Assembly (NCBI RefSeq): GCF_014250515.1
Contig: NZ_CP060202.1
Coordinates: forward strand, 3,841,001 to 3,905,000
Length of the DNA stretch: 64,000 nucleotides
Direction: 5' to 3'
Source of the DNA: Hymenobacter sediminicola
Lineage (GTDB): Bacteria; Bacteroidota; Bacteroidia; Cytophagales; Hymenobacteraceae
The translations under genes and the position numbers were made by a program. The notes beneath the pieces were generated by a model. It did not search any database, was not told where the DNA came from, and saw only the letters and a list, made by a program, of their open reading frames with translations. Below are positions 24,570 through 33,618 of the stretch, in pieces (within the stretch, counting starts at the first letter, position 1; the number at the start of each line of letters is the position of its first letter).

Positions 24570-24677
24570 GAAATGCTGTGCTGCTTAGTTGATGAGCTGA
24601 TATGCTCTCCGAGAGCCTGCTGTGCTGCATAACGTGGGAACTACCCAGCACAGTAGCACATCCAGGAATCGGCTTGT

Positions 24678-26987
24678 CTACTGCTCTACTACGGCAATCT
24701 TGCTGATACAGCCGTTCTTTCCTTCCGCATCCGATGAAAGCACCAGATACACCCCCGACTGTACTTTGCGGCCGTTGTAGTCGGCCAGATTCCAGATGAC
24801 AGTGCCGCCAGTGGCAGTGGTCTGAAACACCAGCTTGCCGGTGACATCCGTGATTTTGACGATGCCATTGTTGGACAGCCCCGACACACCTACCTGCCCC
24901 GTGAAATTGGTGCGCACCGGGTTGGGCGTCACTTTGGCGCATTGCGGCGTGCCTTCCGTAACCGTAGCCGAGCCTTTATAAGACACTACGCCGGCCACCG
25001 TAGCCGCGAATACCTCCCCGGTTTTATCATTCACGGCTACATCTACAATCTGGTTGCTGGGCAATGGGCTGTTAGCGGTGGTGAAATGGTGCACAACTGC
25101 GGTGCCGTCTTCGCTGAGCAGCCACAGGCCCCGGTCGGTACCGAACCACTTACGGTTGGCTCCATCTACTGCCACAGCGCGTACCACTTCCTCGTTCAGG
25201 GCTGGAAACCGGTCGAGGATGGGGGTAGTGAAAGCAGGGCGGGCATCCGTGAAGGCCGAGCTTGGGTCGTCGAACACGGCAATGCCTTTGTCCGTAGCGA
25301 CCCATATAGCCCCTTTACGGTCCTTGGCCAGCGCATAAATCGTGTTCGAAGGCAGGCCATTGGCTTGCGAGAAATAGACCGGCGGCGTTTTGTTCACATC
25401 ATCGTAGGCCATCAGCCCAGCACCCAGCTTACGCGCCTGCGACACCCACACTGCCCCAAAATCGTCGAGCACCAATCGGTCCAGGTTGTCGAAGCCGGGA
25501 TAGAACGGGATGGTACGCCACGTGTCTGTGGAGGGGGTCAGCACGTGCAGGCCAGAGCGGCTAGGCTGCTCCGGATGGCGTGTAGCCACCCAGACGTCGC
25601 CGTTGGCCGCCGCTGCCACATCTGTCACGCGGGTGTACGGCTGCCCCGGAATAGCACTTATGAGTGGACTGTTGGCGGGCGTATAGAGCGTAAAGTCTCC
25701 GGGAGCTTTCCAACGGAGCAACCCGTCGCCATAGCTACCTACATACAGCGTCCCATCTGGTGTGCGGGCACCCCGGGTAATGTCCTTGATGTTGGGATAC
25801 TGCGTTGTTGTCGGGTAGTTCTCGCTGGTATAGTTGGTCCAGCGGCCTTCCTGGTACTCGTAAAAGCCTGAACGGCGCTCCTGCTGGGTGTACGCCAAAT
25901 CAAAGCCTCCTGTAAACACATTCACTGTATTGCTACGGGCATCAGCCAGCAGCCCAAAGGCCTGTTGCGTTTGGGGCGCATTGCCCATAAACGCCTCATA
26001 TGTGTTCCGGTCAGTGGTTCGGAGCAGGCCGCGCTGCAGGTCGGCAATATAGATAGCGCCGTCCTTGGCGCGAAGGCCAAACCGGGGCGAGGAAAACGCT
26101 GCGTTGCTCAGTACCGTCACGGCATTGCTGGTGACATTCAGCAAGGAAACCTTGGTTTCATCCGTGAAAAGCAGCCCTGCCGCTGAGGACGTGAGGCTGG
26201 TGTAGAAATTGGCGTAGGTGGTGTTAATAGCCTCCCAAACAGAGCCGGAACGGTACCGCAGAATATTGCCGAAGCTGCGACCGGCATATACCTGCCCTCT
26301 ATGCGTAACCAGGGTTTTGAAGAACCCATCATCGGCCGGAATATCCAGGGTCCAGGCCCGGTAGTCAGCCAGGTTGGCCGTGAGGCTGGCGTGGTGCAGG
26401 CCCTTATCGGTGGCGGCAAAGATGATTCCGCCCGAAACGGTGGTAGCGTACACCTTCACCCCTGCGCCCAGTGGCCCAATGTTGGAATACGTGTCGCGCA
26501 CTTCCAGCTTGCTCAGGTCCACCACCACAATGCCAAAGTCGCAGGCGAGGTAGGCCCGCTGCCCGCTGAAGCTAATGGCATTAATGGCTTTGCTGCCCGA
26601 GAGTTGCTTGCGCTGAATGTCACTGATGTTGCGGATGCGGCCAGCATCAGCACTGATCAGGTCCAGATTGGCATCCTGATAGGCCACCAGCAGCTGCTGA
26701 CTTACGGAGTCGTAGGCAATGGTTTTCACTCCAGCGCCATTTAGGCCGTCGCGGCTGGAGAGTAGCGTAGTCGTGCTAGTTTCCTTATCGAAGTAGTAAA
26801 ATGAGTTGTCGGCGGCTACGTAGATGCGGTTGCCGGCCTCCGCCAGCACGCGGGCTCCGCTGGTAGGAAGGTGCAGCTGCCAGTCGCCGAAGCCTACGCT
26901 CTGCGCCTGTAGGGTAGCCGGCGCGGCCAACAGGGAAGCCACCAATAAAACGACACGGTAGGGTAACGCGCGTAGCAGACGAATCAT
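24678..26987 (-). CDS. porZ: Type IX secretion system protein PorZ
   Basis: 769 residues from the ATG at 26987 (MIRLLRALPYRVVLL). A signal peptide ends LQAQS. The N-terminal propeller has the PorZ pattern: FGDWQLHLPTSGARVLAEAG, GNRIYVAADNSFYYFDKE, GVKTIAYDSVSQQLLVAYQD, ACDFGIVVVDLSKLEVRDTY. A second Reg_prop-like propeller follows, then a C-terminal sorting domain (AKVTPNPVRTNFTGQVGVSG to the end). PorZ is a surface component of the T9SS attachment complex that works with the sortase PorU. Upstream of recO in the same direction. Confidence 0.88.
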   Translation of the reverse strand: MIRLLRALPYRVVLLVASLLAAPATLQAQSVGFGDWQLHLPTSGARVLAEAGNRIYVAADNSFYYFDKETSTTTLLSSRDGLNGAGVKTIAYDSVSQQLLVAYQDANLDLISADAGRIRNISDIQRKQLSGSKAINAISFSGQRAYLACDFGIVVVDLSKLEVRDTYSNIGPLGAGVKVYATTVSGGIIFAATDKGLHHASLTANLADYRAWTLDIPADDGFFKTLVTHRGQVYAGRSFGNILRYRSGSVWEAINTTYANFYTSLTSSAAGLLFTDETKVSLLNVTSNAVTVLSNAAFSSPRFGLRAKDGAIYIADLQRGLLRTTDRNTYEAFMGNAPQTQQAFGLLADARSNTVNVFTGGFDLAYTQQERRSGFYEYQEGRWTNYTSENYPTTTQYPNIKDITRGARTPDGTLYVGSYGDGLLRWKAPGDFTLYTPANSPLISAIPGQPYTRVTDVAAAANGDVWVATRHPEQPSRSGLHVLTPSTDTWRTIPFYPGFDNLDRLVLDDFGAVWVSQARKLGAGLMAYDDVNKTPPVYFSQANGLPSNTIYALAKDRKGAIWVATDKGIAVFDDPSSAFTDARPAFTTPILDRFPALNEEVVRAVAVDGANRKWFGTDRGLWLLSEDGTAVVHHFTTANSPLPSNQIVDVAVNDKTGEVFAATVAGVVSYKGSATVTEGTPQCAKVTPNPVRTNFTGQVGVSGLSNNGIVKITDVTGKLVFQTTATGGTVIWNLADYNGRKVQSGVYLVLSSDAEGKNGCISKIAVVEQ

Positions 26988-27044
26988 GGGCAAGAACTGG
27001 CAATAATGAACTATAACTGGCTGCATAACGCCCGACGCCGGGAA

Positions 27045-27668
27045 TTAGTGCTTGTGAGCCGCCGCCGTTTCCAGCGCCGATTTTTCCTGCATGCCTTCCA
27101 GAAAACACGGTCGGCAGCGGGCCTCGTACGCGTCGGTTTCGCCCAGCAGTATTTTATCTTCGGAAGCGGCCATGCGGAAGGAATACGAGGCAATTTCGCC
27201 GCAGCAGACGCACACCGCATGCACTTTGGTCACGTATTCGGCTACAGCCATCAGGGCCGGCATGGGGCCAAAGGGCTTACCCAGAAAGTCCATATCAAGG
27301 CCAGCCACAATAACGCGGGAGCCATGGTTGGCCAGCTGCACGCACACGTCCACGAGGCTCTCATCGAAAAACTGAGCCTCGTCAATGCCTACCACGTCGC
27401 AGCCCCCGGCCAGCAGCAGAATTTCCTGCGCCAGCGGCACCGGTGTAGATCGGATGCTGGTAGCATTATGCGACACTACATCCTCAATGTGGTAGCGCGT
27501 GTCTAGCGCAGGCTTGAAGATTTCGACCCGCTGACGGGCTATTTTGGCGCGGTTGAGGCGGCGGATCAGCTCCTCGGTCTTACCCGAAAACATAGAGCCG
27601 CATACCACTTCAATCCAGCCCCGGCGGGGTACATCACGGCCATTGCCGACACGGGGTTCAATAAACAC
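27045..27668 (-). CDS. tdk: Thymidine kinase
   Basis: 207 residues from a GTG at 27668 ([18 protein letters not shown]); the longer frame to 27755 has no family features, and no ATG lies at the right place. Type II (TK1-like) thymidine kinase that phosphorylates thymidine with ATP. P-loop: [18 protein letters not shown]. Walker B-like: GIDEAQFF. Zinc lasso: CVCCGE and CRPC. It precedes porZ by 57 bases. Confidence 0.93.
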   Translation of the reverse strand: MFIEPRVGNGRDVPRRGWIEVVCGSMFSGKTEELIRRLNRAKIARQRVEIFKPALDTRYHIEDVVSHNATSIRSTPVPLAQEILLLAGGCDVVGIDEAQFFDESLVDVCVQLANHGSRVIVAGLDMDFLGKPFGPMPALMAVAEYVTKVHAVCVCCGEIASYSFRMAASEDKILLGETDAYEARCRPCFLEGMQEKSALETAAAHKH

Positions 27669-27885
27669 AGACTTGTCAGTTGCAGGTTGCCAATTGCCCG
27701 GGAGCAGACACCCACCGGAACATCTAAAGTACGGCTTTCGGTGGGTTAGCTCCAACCCGATGTTGCCAGGTTTGTCCCGAAGTGCACAGCCTCAGGAAGT
27801 TGCTACCAATACAAGCTCATGCTCCAAATATTCAGCCGGCCGCATAGCGCCCCACCTACCGGACTGCTACAGAATAAAAGCGCTT

Positions 27886-28212
27886 CTAAAGCGTATACTG
27901 CATGTGCGGCAGCATGGTAGCGCTGGGCACGCTTCCTGTCACGTGTCCTTCAGCCAGCCGGGCTTGGCACGTCAGTCGTTCTTGTGGTAGCAGACGGCCG
28001 GCGGCGAGGTAACGCAACTCCGGGCCGGTGGGCGGCGTTAGGCCCTCGGCACCACTCGTAACAATGAGGCGGCAGGTGGTGCAGCGGCCTTTCGCGCCAC
28101 ACGCGTGCATCCAGTCATGGCCGGCGGCTTGTAGGGCTGCTAGCAGGGTGGCGCCGGCCGGCACAGGCACGGCCGCAGCAGCAGGCAGGTTTTGCACGGT
28201 GAGCGTAGGCAT
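27886..28212 (-). CDS. 2Fe-2S ferredoxin
   Basis: 108 residues from the ATG at 28212 (MPTLTVQNLPA). Plant-type [2Fe-2S] fold with cluster ligands C-x5-C-x2-C in CGAKGRCTTC and a later Cys in LTCQARL. Small soluble electron carrier; redox partner unknown. Divergent from the gene at 28249, with only 36 bases between start codons. Confidence 0.9.
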   Translation of the reverse strand: MPTLTVQNLPAAAAVPVPAGATLLAALQAAGHDWMHACGAKGRCTTCRLIVTSGAEGLTPPTGPELRYLAAGRLLPQERLTCQARLAEGHVTGSVPSATMLPHMQYTL

Positions 28213-28248
28213 TTTCCTTAACTTTCTGGCCTGAATCAGGTGTTTTCG

Positions 28249-29439
28249 ATGAACAACAAAGATAACGCGACCTTTCGCGAACAATACGGCCGCCGACTGG
28301 CTGCCCAACTCTGCGACCAGCACTTCGGCGCCCGCCCTACCGCTACCCTCGATGGTCCGGCGGTGCTACGCTTCACGCCCATCCGGCAGGTAAACCTGTT
28401 CGTGGTGCAGCAGTTGCTGGCGCAGTGGACTCAGGAAATGGCCCGTCTGCGCAGCCCCTATTTCGATTTCGAGGCTGAGGATGTGCGCCAGTCCCTCACG
28501 CAGTTTATGAATGTGCTGTCGCGCCGCATCAAGCTGGCTCGCCCCACTTTCGAGCCGCTGCTGGCCCGCGCCATCACCGACACGCTGGCTATTCTGCTGG
28601 ACCCGGCCACTACATTCGAGCAGAAACTACTGGGCGCACAGGCTACCGCAACACCCGAGCAGTTGCGCGATTCGCTGCGTTATTTGGATGTAGACAAAGT
28701 TTTTTATCAGGATTTTCTTGAGTCGCTGCCCGCGGGCACCGCGCAACCCCAGGAAGCGCTGCTGAAACGGTTTGCTCTCTATCAGGAGGCGAACTACAAG
28801 CATCACGAGCCCCTGGCCAAGCTTGTGGAGGAGTTCAATGTGCTGCTGCCGCTGACCGAAGGCGAGTTGCAAGGCACGGTGCCGGCAGTTGCAGCTCCAC
28901 CGGTGGTAGCTGCTCCTACTCCGTCTACCCCATCTTCAACCCCGGCACCGCCCGCCCCGCCTGTGGTGCCCCAGCCGGTTCCGCAGGCAGCACCAGCAGT
29001 AGCGCATACACCAGAAATGGCAATTGCCAAGCCCCACGTGGCGGCTTCTACTGCTGTAGCAGCTATGCCCATCAACAGCAATGCGGAAACAGCAGCTGTA
29101 CCTCTTTACGAGAAGCTTAAAGCTGGCCAGCCAGCCACGGCTCCTCTCAGCGAAACTCTGCGGCCTGAGCGCGCTGCCTCCACTCTTGCCGACCAGGCAC
29201 CCAAAGTAGAAACCTTGCGTGAGGCCATTTCCATCAACCAACGTTTCAGCTTCATTAATGAGCTGTTCAGTGGCGAAAACATGGAATACCACGCCGCCAT
29301 TCAGCACCTAGACACACTGCCCGACGCCGACACGGCCAAAAGCTACGTCACGCAGGACTTGGCCGGCAAGCACGATTGGAGCCGCAAAGATGAGCACGTC
29401 AATAAGCTGCTGAAGCTGATTGACCGCAAATTCGCCTGA
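28249..29439 (+). CDS. Conserved Bacteroidota protein of unknown function
   Basis: 396 residues from the ATG at 28249 (MNNKDNATFREQYG). Residues 1-205 are a helical domain. Residues about 206-300 are a low-complexity Pro/Ala/Val linker. The last 90 residues form a second helical domain containing ISINQRFSFINELFSGENME and a terminal LLKLIDRKFA, a pattern I recall at the C-terminus of Bacteroidota hypotheticals. No signal peptide, so cytoplasmic. The two globular parts joined by a long flexible linker suggest a scaffold or adaptor. Confidence 0.8.
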   Translation: MNNKDNATFREQYGRRLAAQLCDQHFGARPTATLDGPAVLRFTPIRQVNLFVVQQLLAQWTQEMARLRSPYFDFEAEDVRQSLTQFMNVLSRRIKLARPTFEPLLARAITDTLAILLDPATTFEQKLLGAQATATPEQLRDSLRYLDVDKVFYQDFLESLPAGTAQPQEALLKRFALYQEANYKHHEPLAKLVEEFNVLLPLTEGELQGTVPAVAAPPVVAAPTPSTPSSTPAPPAPPVVPQPVPQAAPAVAHTPEMAIAKPHVAASTAVAAMPINSNAETAAVPLYEKLKAGQPATAPLSETLRPERAASTLADQAPKVETLREAISINQRFSFINELFSGENMEYHAAIQHLDTLPDADTAKSYVTQDLAGKHDWSRKDEHVNKLLKLIDRKFA

Positions 29440-29454
29440 TTTCTACCGCTAGCG

Positions 29455-29532
29455 CGTCATGCGGAACGAAGTTGAAGTAGTAGACTGCTAGGACATTACT
29501 AGCCTACTATTCCACCTCCGTTCCGCATGGCG
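29455..29532. repeat. Second inverted-repeat element, over a start codon
   Basis: Arms 29455-29483 and 29504-29532 are inverted copies (24 of 29 identical), with an inner CTAG pairing in the 20-base loop. The core is CATGCGGAACG. The right arm contains the ATG at 29527, in frame with the following gene. Confidence 0.65.
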
Positions 29533-29547
29533 TTTTCTACCCCCTCG

Positions 29548-30585
29548 ATGCCTGACGTTTCCTTCCTCACTTCCCGCTGGCGGCGGTGGCTTCTGGTGTA
29601 TCTGCTAGCGCTGGGCGTACTGGCTGGCCCGGCCTATACCATGTACGTACACTACGACTTCTCTCATTCGCTCGACACGCGCAGCTACCTGAGCATGGCG
29701 CGGGGGGAGTTTGAAGGTGTAAGTATCACGCGCCGCTACCGGGTACTGGTTCCGGCCGCGGCGGCCGTAGTGGCCTGGCCGCTGGAACAGGCCTATGCCC
29801 GCGTCTGGCCGCAGCGCGCCACCTCCGACTGGCCGCTACGGCTAGCCTTTTATATAGTGAATATGGCGCTGCTGGCGGCAACGGGCGTGGTTCTGTTTGA
29901 GACATGCCGGCTTTATGGGGCCACACCGGCTGCAGCGGCGTTGGCGGTAGTGGCGGTGCTGTGCAGCCGCTGGGCCGTATACACCGCCGGCCTGCCTCTC
30001 GTAGACAGCCTGTATCTGCTGGTTTTCGCGCTGGCCTTCTATGCGCCGCGCGCCGGCTCCGGCGTAGCCCTGGTGGCCGTGTTGGTGCTGGGCCCGCAGG
30101 CAAAAGAGTCGTTTGTGTTTCTGGTGCCGTGGCTGCTGCTGTTTGGCAGGCCGGCGCTGGGCTGGGCCCGGCAGTTGGGCTGGCTGGTGTTGGGCGGCGC
30201 GCTAACAATGGGAGTGCGCTACTGGATTGATGCCCGCATCGGCGCACCGCCAGCCGAGAGTGTGAGCAATGCGCTGGACCACGTGCATAACATCACCTAC
30301 TCGCTCCGGCGGCTGTTTTCGGTGAAGGGGGCCGGCGAAATCTTCAGCATCTTTGGGTTCTTCTGGCTGGCGCTGCTAGCGGGCTGGCGCGGTAGCTCAA
30401 CTGCTCGTTGGCAGTGGCTGCAGCCTGTAGGCTGGGCGGGGGCTGGGCTAGGGGCCGTGGTTGTAGTTCACATGCTGCTATCCGGTGACCTAGGCCGCAT
30501 GGGCTACCTGGGCGCGCCGGTTTTTGCAGTGGCCTTCTCGCTGGTACTCACCCAAAAGCCGTGGCTGACGCAACAAGCATCGTAG
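29548..30585 (+). CDS. Polytopic membrane protein, unknown family
   Basis: 345 residues from the ATG at 29548; the in-frame ATG at 29527 lies inside the inverted repeat and is less likely. About nine hydrophobic helices. An early loop (YDFSHSLDTRSYLSMARGEF, then ITRRYRVLVP) resembles the first periplasmic loop of GT-C-type membrane glycosyltransferases or related DPM/PMT-like proteins, but no certain family can be named. It ends 4 bases from the stop of the convergent 30590-32188 gene, itself GT-C-like, with no terminator between. Confidence 0.75.
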   Translation: MPDVSFLTSRWRRWLLVYLLALGVLAGPAYTMYVHYDFSHSLDTRSYLSMARGEFEGVSITRRYRVLVPAAAAVVAWPLEQAYARVWPQRATSDWPLRLAFYIVNMALLAATGVVLFETCRLYGATPAAAALAVVAVLCSRWAVYTAGLPLVDSLYLLVFALAFYAPRAGSGVALVAVLVLGPQAKESFVFLVPWLLLFGRPALGWARQLGWLVLGGALTMGVRYWIDARIGAPPAESVSNALDHVHNITYSLRRLFSVKGAGEIFSIFGFFWLALLAGWRGSSTARWQWLQPVGWAGAGLGAVVVVHMLLSGDLGRMGYLGAPVFAVAFSLVLTQKPWLTQQAS

Positions 30586-30589
30586 TCTG

Positions 30590-32188
30590 CTAGCGGATTT
30601 CCGTGAGATATACAGGCCCAAAAAACGTCGGAAACGAGTCGGTGCGGACCAGTTGAAAGCCACGAAGCAACCGGAGGTGCGCCTCGTCGCCGCCCTGCGT
30701 GAGACGGGCGCGGTCCAGGAGTTGCGGTCCGCCCAGCACGTCGGTGTACACGCGCTGCCCGGCTGCCCGGCGCGCTTTCAGCCACGCCCGAAACTTCTCC
30801 GGCGACTGGCCCGGTTGCTGTACCAGCAGCGCTGGACCCGATAAAATGGTAGGTGGCCCTATTGGCTGGCCGGTGCGGTAGTGTAGCTGGTTCAGCACCA
30901 GATTGGGGTCGGAGAGCAGCCACCACGCCGTGGCCTCCTGCTCAGTACGGGCCAATAGGGAGGCCGTGTTGGTGAGGCGCAACCAGCGGAGCGGCACCAG
31001 CCCAAACGTGAGGTTCCAGAGCAGCAGCGCGGTACCAGCCAGTACCAACGGCCGGCTAGACCAGGGTCGTTGAATCAGCAGCAGGGCCAGCAAAGATGGT
31101 AGCATTACCATAAACTCGGCATTGCCGGCCGCCCACGCAGCGCAGGCAAGTTGCAGCACCAGAATAAGCAGATGAGCCTTAAAAAACAGCTGCTTGGCCC
31201 TGCCTGCCACCCCGGTAGGTGTAGCGGCAGATACAATCAGGGGGGCTGGCTCAGCCTTGCATTTTGCTTTCCACCAGTGCCAACCAGCATAAACCATTAC
31301 TCCAATGCATAGTAGCCCTACAGCACCCAGGGCCGGCCAGCGCTGCAACAGGCTCAGGGTAGTGCCGTGCAGCTGTCCAAACGTACGAACCAGGTTTATG
31401 GCGGTAAGCAATAGTGTGCGGCCCGAAAGTGTTGCTCCGGCATGGCCATGGTACAGCTCGTAAAAGATAAAGCGCCACAAGGACTCCGGCGTGAAGAGCA
31501 GGTTCCAGGTAGGCAGCGCGGCCGCATATGCCACCGGCACCAGCAGCGCCGGCAACGCATAAAGCCCGGCAAATTTCCAGCGCCCACTCTGCCTGGACAT
31601 GAGAATGCCCAGTAGCAGCCCTACTCCCCAGAATGCATGAATCTGGTGCAGCAGCGCGGCGGCGGCGGACCAGGCACCAGCCGCCACCCAACTTTGGGTG
31701 CCGCCCTGCCCGCTTACCCCCCGCCACCAACTCCGGCTGGCCAGCAACGAGAGCAGCAGCGGCAGCATGTAGGTTTCGTTTTCGGTGGCAAAGCGCAGCA
31801 TCCCGAAGCTACTGCCCGCTACCAGCAGCCAGCCGGCCACCGGAGCCATTGGCCCACCCACGCGGCGCAGCAGGTCGCGTAGTACCAGCAGGCAGCCCCC
31901 AAAGGCCAGGGCGTTCATCACCTTTAGGCCCGCCAGCGTGTCAACGGAAGCGGGCAGCAGGTGCATCCAGAGCCAGCCCACCGCATTATAGAGCAAATGG
32001 TGCGGCAATAGCAACTCGTGGCCGTGGCGGACGCAGGCGGCGTAATACCAGGCATCGGGCGTTGAGTTGTGGGTAGGCAGCAGCAGCGCCACGGCCGTCA
32101 GCAACGCCACAACAGTCCATTCAGCGCGAGCCGGACGGAAGACAGAAACAGGCGGAGCAGTAGTCAAGACGAAGGAGCAGAAGCACAA
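30590..32188 (-). CDS. Polytopic membrane protein, GT-C-like
   Basis: Up to 532 residues, about eleven transmembrane helices. The first extracytoplasmic loop NSTPDAWYYAACVRHGHELL has an acidic residue after the first helix, and a later RFATENETYMLPLLLSLLAS motif fits lipid-linked-sugar glycosyltransferases of the ArnT/GT39-like type. The start is uncertain: no ATG precedes the first helix; TTG at 32188 or TTG at 32167 are candidates. A TTTG -7-like sequence overlaps this point, 19 bases after the rodA stop. Confidence 0.75.
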   Translation of the reverse strand: MCFCSFVLTTAPPVSVFRPARAEWTVVALLTAVALLLPTHNSTPDAWYYAACVRHGHELLLPHHLLYNAVGWLWMHLLPASVDTLAGLKVMNALAFGGCLLVLRDLLRRVGGPMAPVAGWLLVAGSSFGMLRFATENETYMLPLLLSLLASRSWWRGVSGQGGTQSWVAAGAWSAAAALLHQIHAFWGVGLLLGILMSRQSGRWKFAGLYALPALLVPVAYAAALPTWNLLFTPESLWRFIFYELYHGHAGATLSGRTLLLTAINLVRTFGQLHGTTLSLLQRWPALGAVGLLCIGVMVYAGWHWWKAKCKAEPAPLIVSAATPTGVAGRAKQLFFKAHLLILVLQLACAAWAAGNAEFMVMLPSLLALLLIQRPWSSRPLVLAGTALLLWNLTFGLVPLRWLRLTNTASLLARTEQEATAWWLLSDPNLVLNQLHYRTGQPIGPPTILSGPALLVQQPGQSPEKFRAWLKARRAAGQRVYTDVLGGPQLLDRARLTQGGDEAHLRLLRGFQLVRTDSFPTFFGPVYLTEIR

Positions 32189-32206
32189 ATATGCGCTTCT
32201 ATCTAC

Positions 32207-33511
32207 TTAGTACCGTTCCAAATCCTGCTTACGATAGGCATCAATGCCCAGCAGAATGAACAGCAGAATGGTAAACGACCAGAGCGACGACCCGCCGTAG
32301 CTGAACAACGGCAGCGGAATACCGACCACCGGGGCCAGCCCAATGGTCATGCCGATGTTGATGGCGAAGTGGAAAAACAGAATGCTGGCCACGCAGTAGC
32401 CGTAGGTGCGCCCAAATACCGATTTCTGGCGCTCCGCCACATACAGCACCCGTCCCAGCAACGCCATGAACAGCACAATCACCCCGGTGGTACCAAGCCA
32501 GCCCCATTCCTCCCCGATGGTACAGAAGATAAAGTCGGTACTTTGGGCTGGCACAAAATCGAACTTAGTCTGGGTGCCCTGCAGGAAGCCCTTGCCGGTG
32601 AAACCACCCGAGCCAATGGCAATCTTGGACTGCGTCACGTTCCAGCCCACACCCAGCGGGTCGGCGGAAGGGTTGATGAGCACTTCGATACGTTTGCGCT
32701 GGTGGGGCTGCAGCACGTTGTTGAAGAAAAAATCTACCCCGAACACCATTCCGATTACGACAGCCCACACGCTTAATGACACCGGCAAATGGTGGCGCAT
32801 CACCTTCGGATTGAAGACGAAGACCAAGCCCAGAATCACCGTAAAAACTCCTATCAACCACACTTTAGGCACCAGTAGCGCCAGAATCAGGATGATAGCG
32901 GCGGCGGCCAGAATCACCAGAATCAGCGGCGACATACCTTCCCGGAAATAGGCCAGCAGGAAAGCAGCAAACACCAGTGCCTGCCCGGTTTCGTTGGCGG
33001 CCAGAATTAGCAGCGGGGGAAGCAGCGTGAGGCCCGCCAGCACGGCTTGGTCGCGGAAGTTCTGCTGGCGCAGGTTGATGCTGGCCATGTAACGCGACAC
33101 GGCCAAGGCGGTGACAAACTTGGCAAACTCGGCGGGCTGCAGCCGCATTGGCCCCAGCTCAAGCCAGGAGCGCGACCCGCCAATAGGACGCGCAATGAAT
33201 GGCGTGATAATGAGCAGCAGAATCATGCCACCGTAGAGCACAAACGCAAACGTGTCGTAGGCCTTGTAGTCAATAACAAGCAGCATTACGATGAGCACTA
33301 CGGCGGTACCAATCCACAGAATCTGCTTGAACCAGTCATAGACCATCAGCTCCTGAAAGCTCAGATTGCCGAACAAGCTGCCATTGGTCGGTGCATCGGG
33401 CGTGTAGCTGGCCGCGTACACGCTCACCCAGCCCAGCAGCACCATCAGGAAATAGATTCCGACAGTCACCCAGTCGACGCTACGCGAATATCTTGCTGGT
33501 GAGGAGGCCAT
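32207..33511 (-). CDS. rodA: Rod shape-determining protein RodA
   Basis: 434-residue SEDS-family peptidoglycan glycosyltransferase of the elongasome, acting with PBP2. Ten or so helices. Features: ITPFIARPIGGSRSWLELGP with LQPAEFAKFV (catalytic-loop region), GSGGFTGKGFLQGTQTKFDF before PAQSTDFIFCTIGEEWGW, and GIPLPLFSYGGSSLWSF at the end, all typical of RodA/FtsW. Encoded 107 bases downstream of PBP2. Confidence 0.96.
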   Translation of the reverse strand: MASSPARYSRSVDWVTVGIYFLMVLLGWVSVYAASYTPDAPTNGSLFGNLSFQELMVYDWFKQILWIGTAVVLIVMLLVIDYKAYDTFAFVLYGGMILLLIITPFIARPIGGSRSWLELGPMRLQPAEFAKFVTALAVSRYMASINLRQQNFRDQAVLAGLTLLPPLLILAANETGQALVFAAFLLAYFREGMSPLILVILAAAAIILILALLVPKVWLIGVFTVILGLVFVFNPKVMRHHLPVSLSVWAVVIGMVFGVDFFFNNVLQPHQRKRIEVLINPSADPLGVGWNVTQSKIAIGSGGFTGKGFLQGTQTKFDFVPAQSTDFIFCTIGEEWGWLGTTGVIVLFMALLGRVLYVAERQKSVFGRTYGYCVASILFFHFAINIGMTIGLAPVVGIPLPLFSYGGSSLWSFTILLFILLGIDAYRKQDLERY

Positions 33512-33618
33512 GGTTGAAAGAAGAAGCTACTCTATTGGTAAGCAGGTGGAAGTAGTGGTTTCCTTCGGCAGAAAGGTTTCTACTGTCTCAGGATATTTGT
33601 TCAGGCGCCAACAGGGCT

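Noticed and set aside
27669..27885. Upstream extension of tdk to 27755 and possible regulatory RNA in the gap before the ferredoxin
   Set aside because: The extension has no thymidine kinase residues and the gap shows only a 5-bp stem; nothing to support an RNA.
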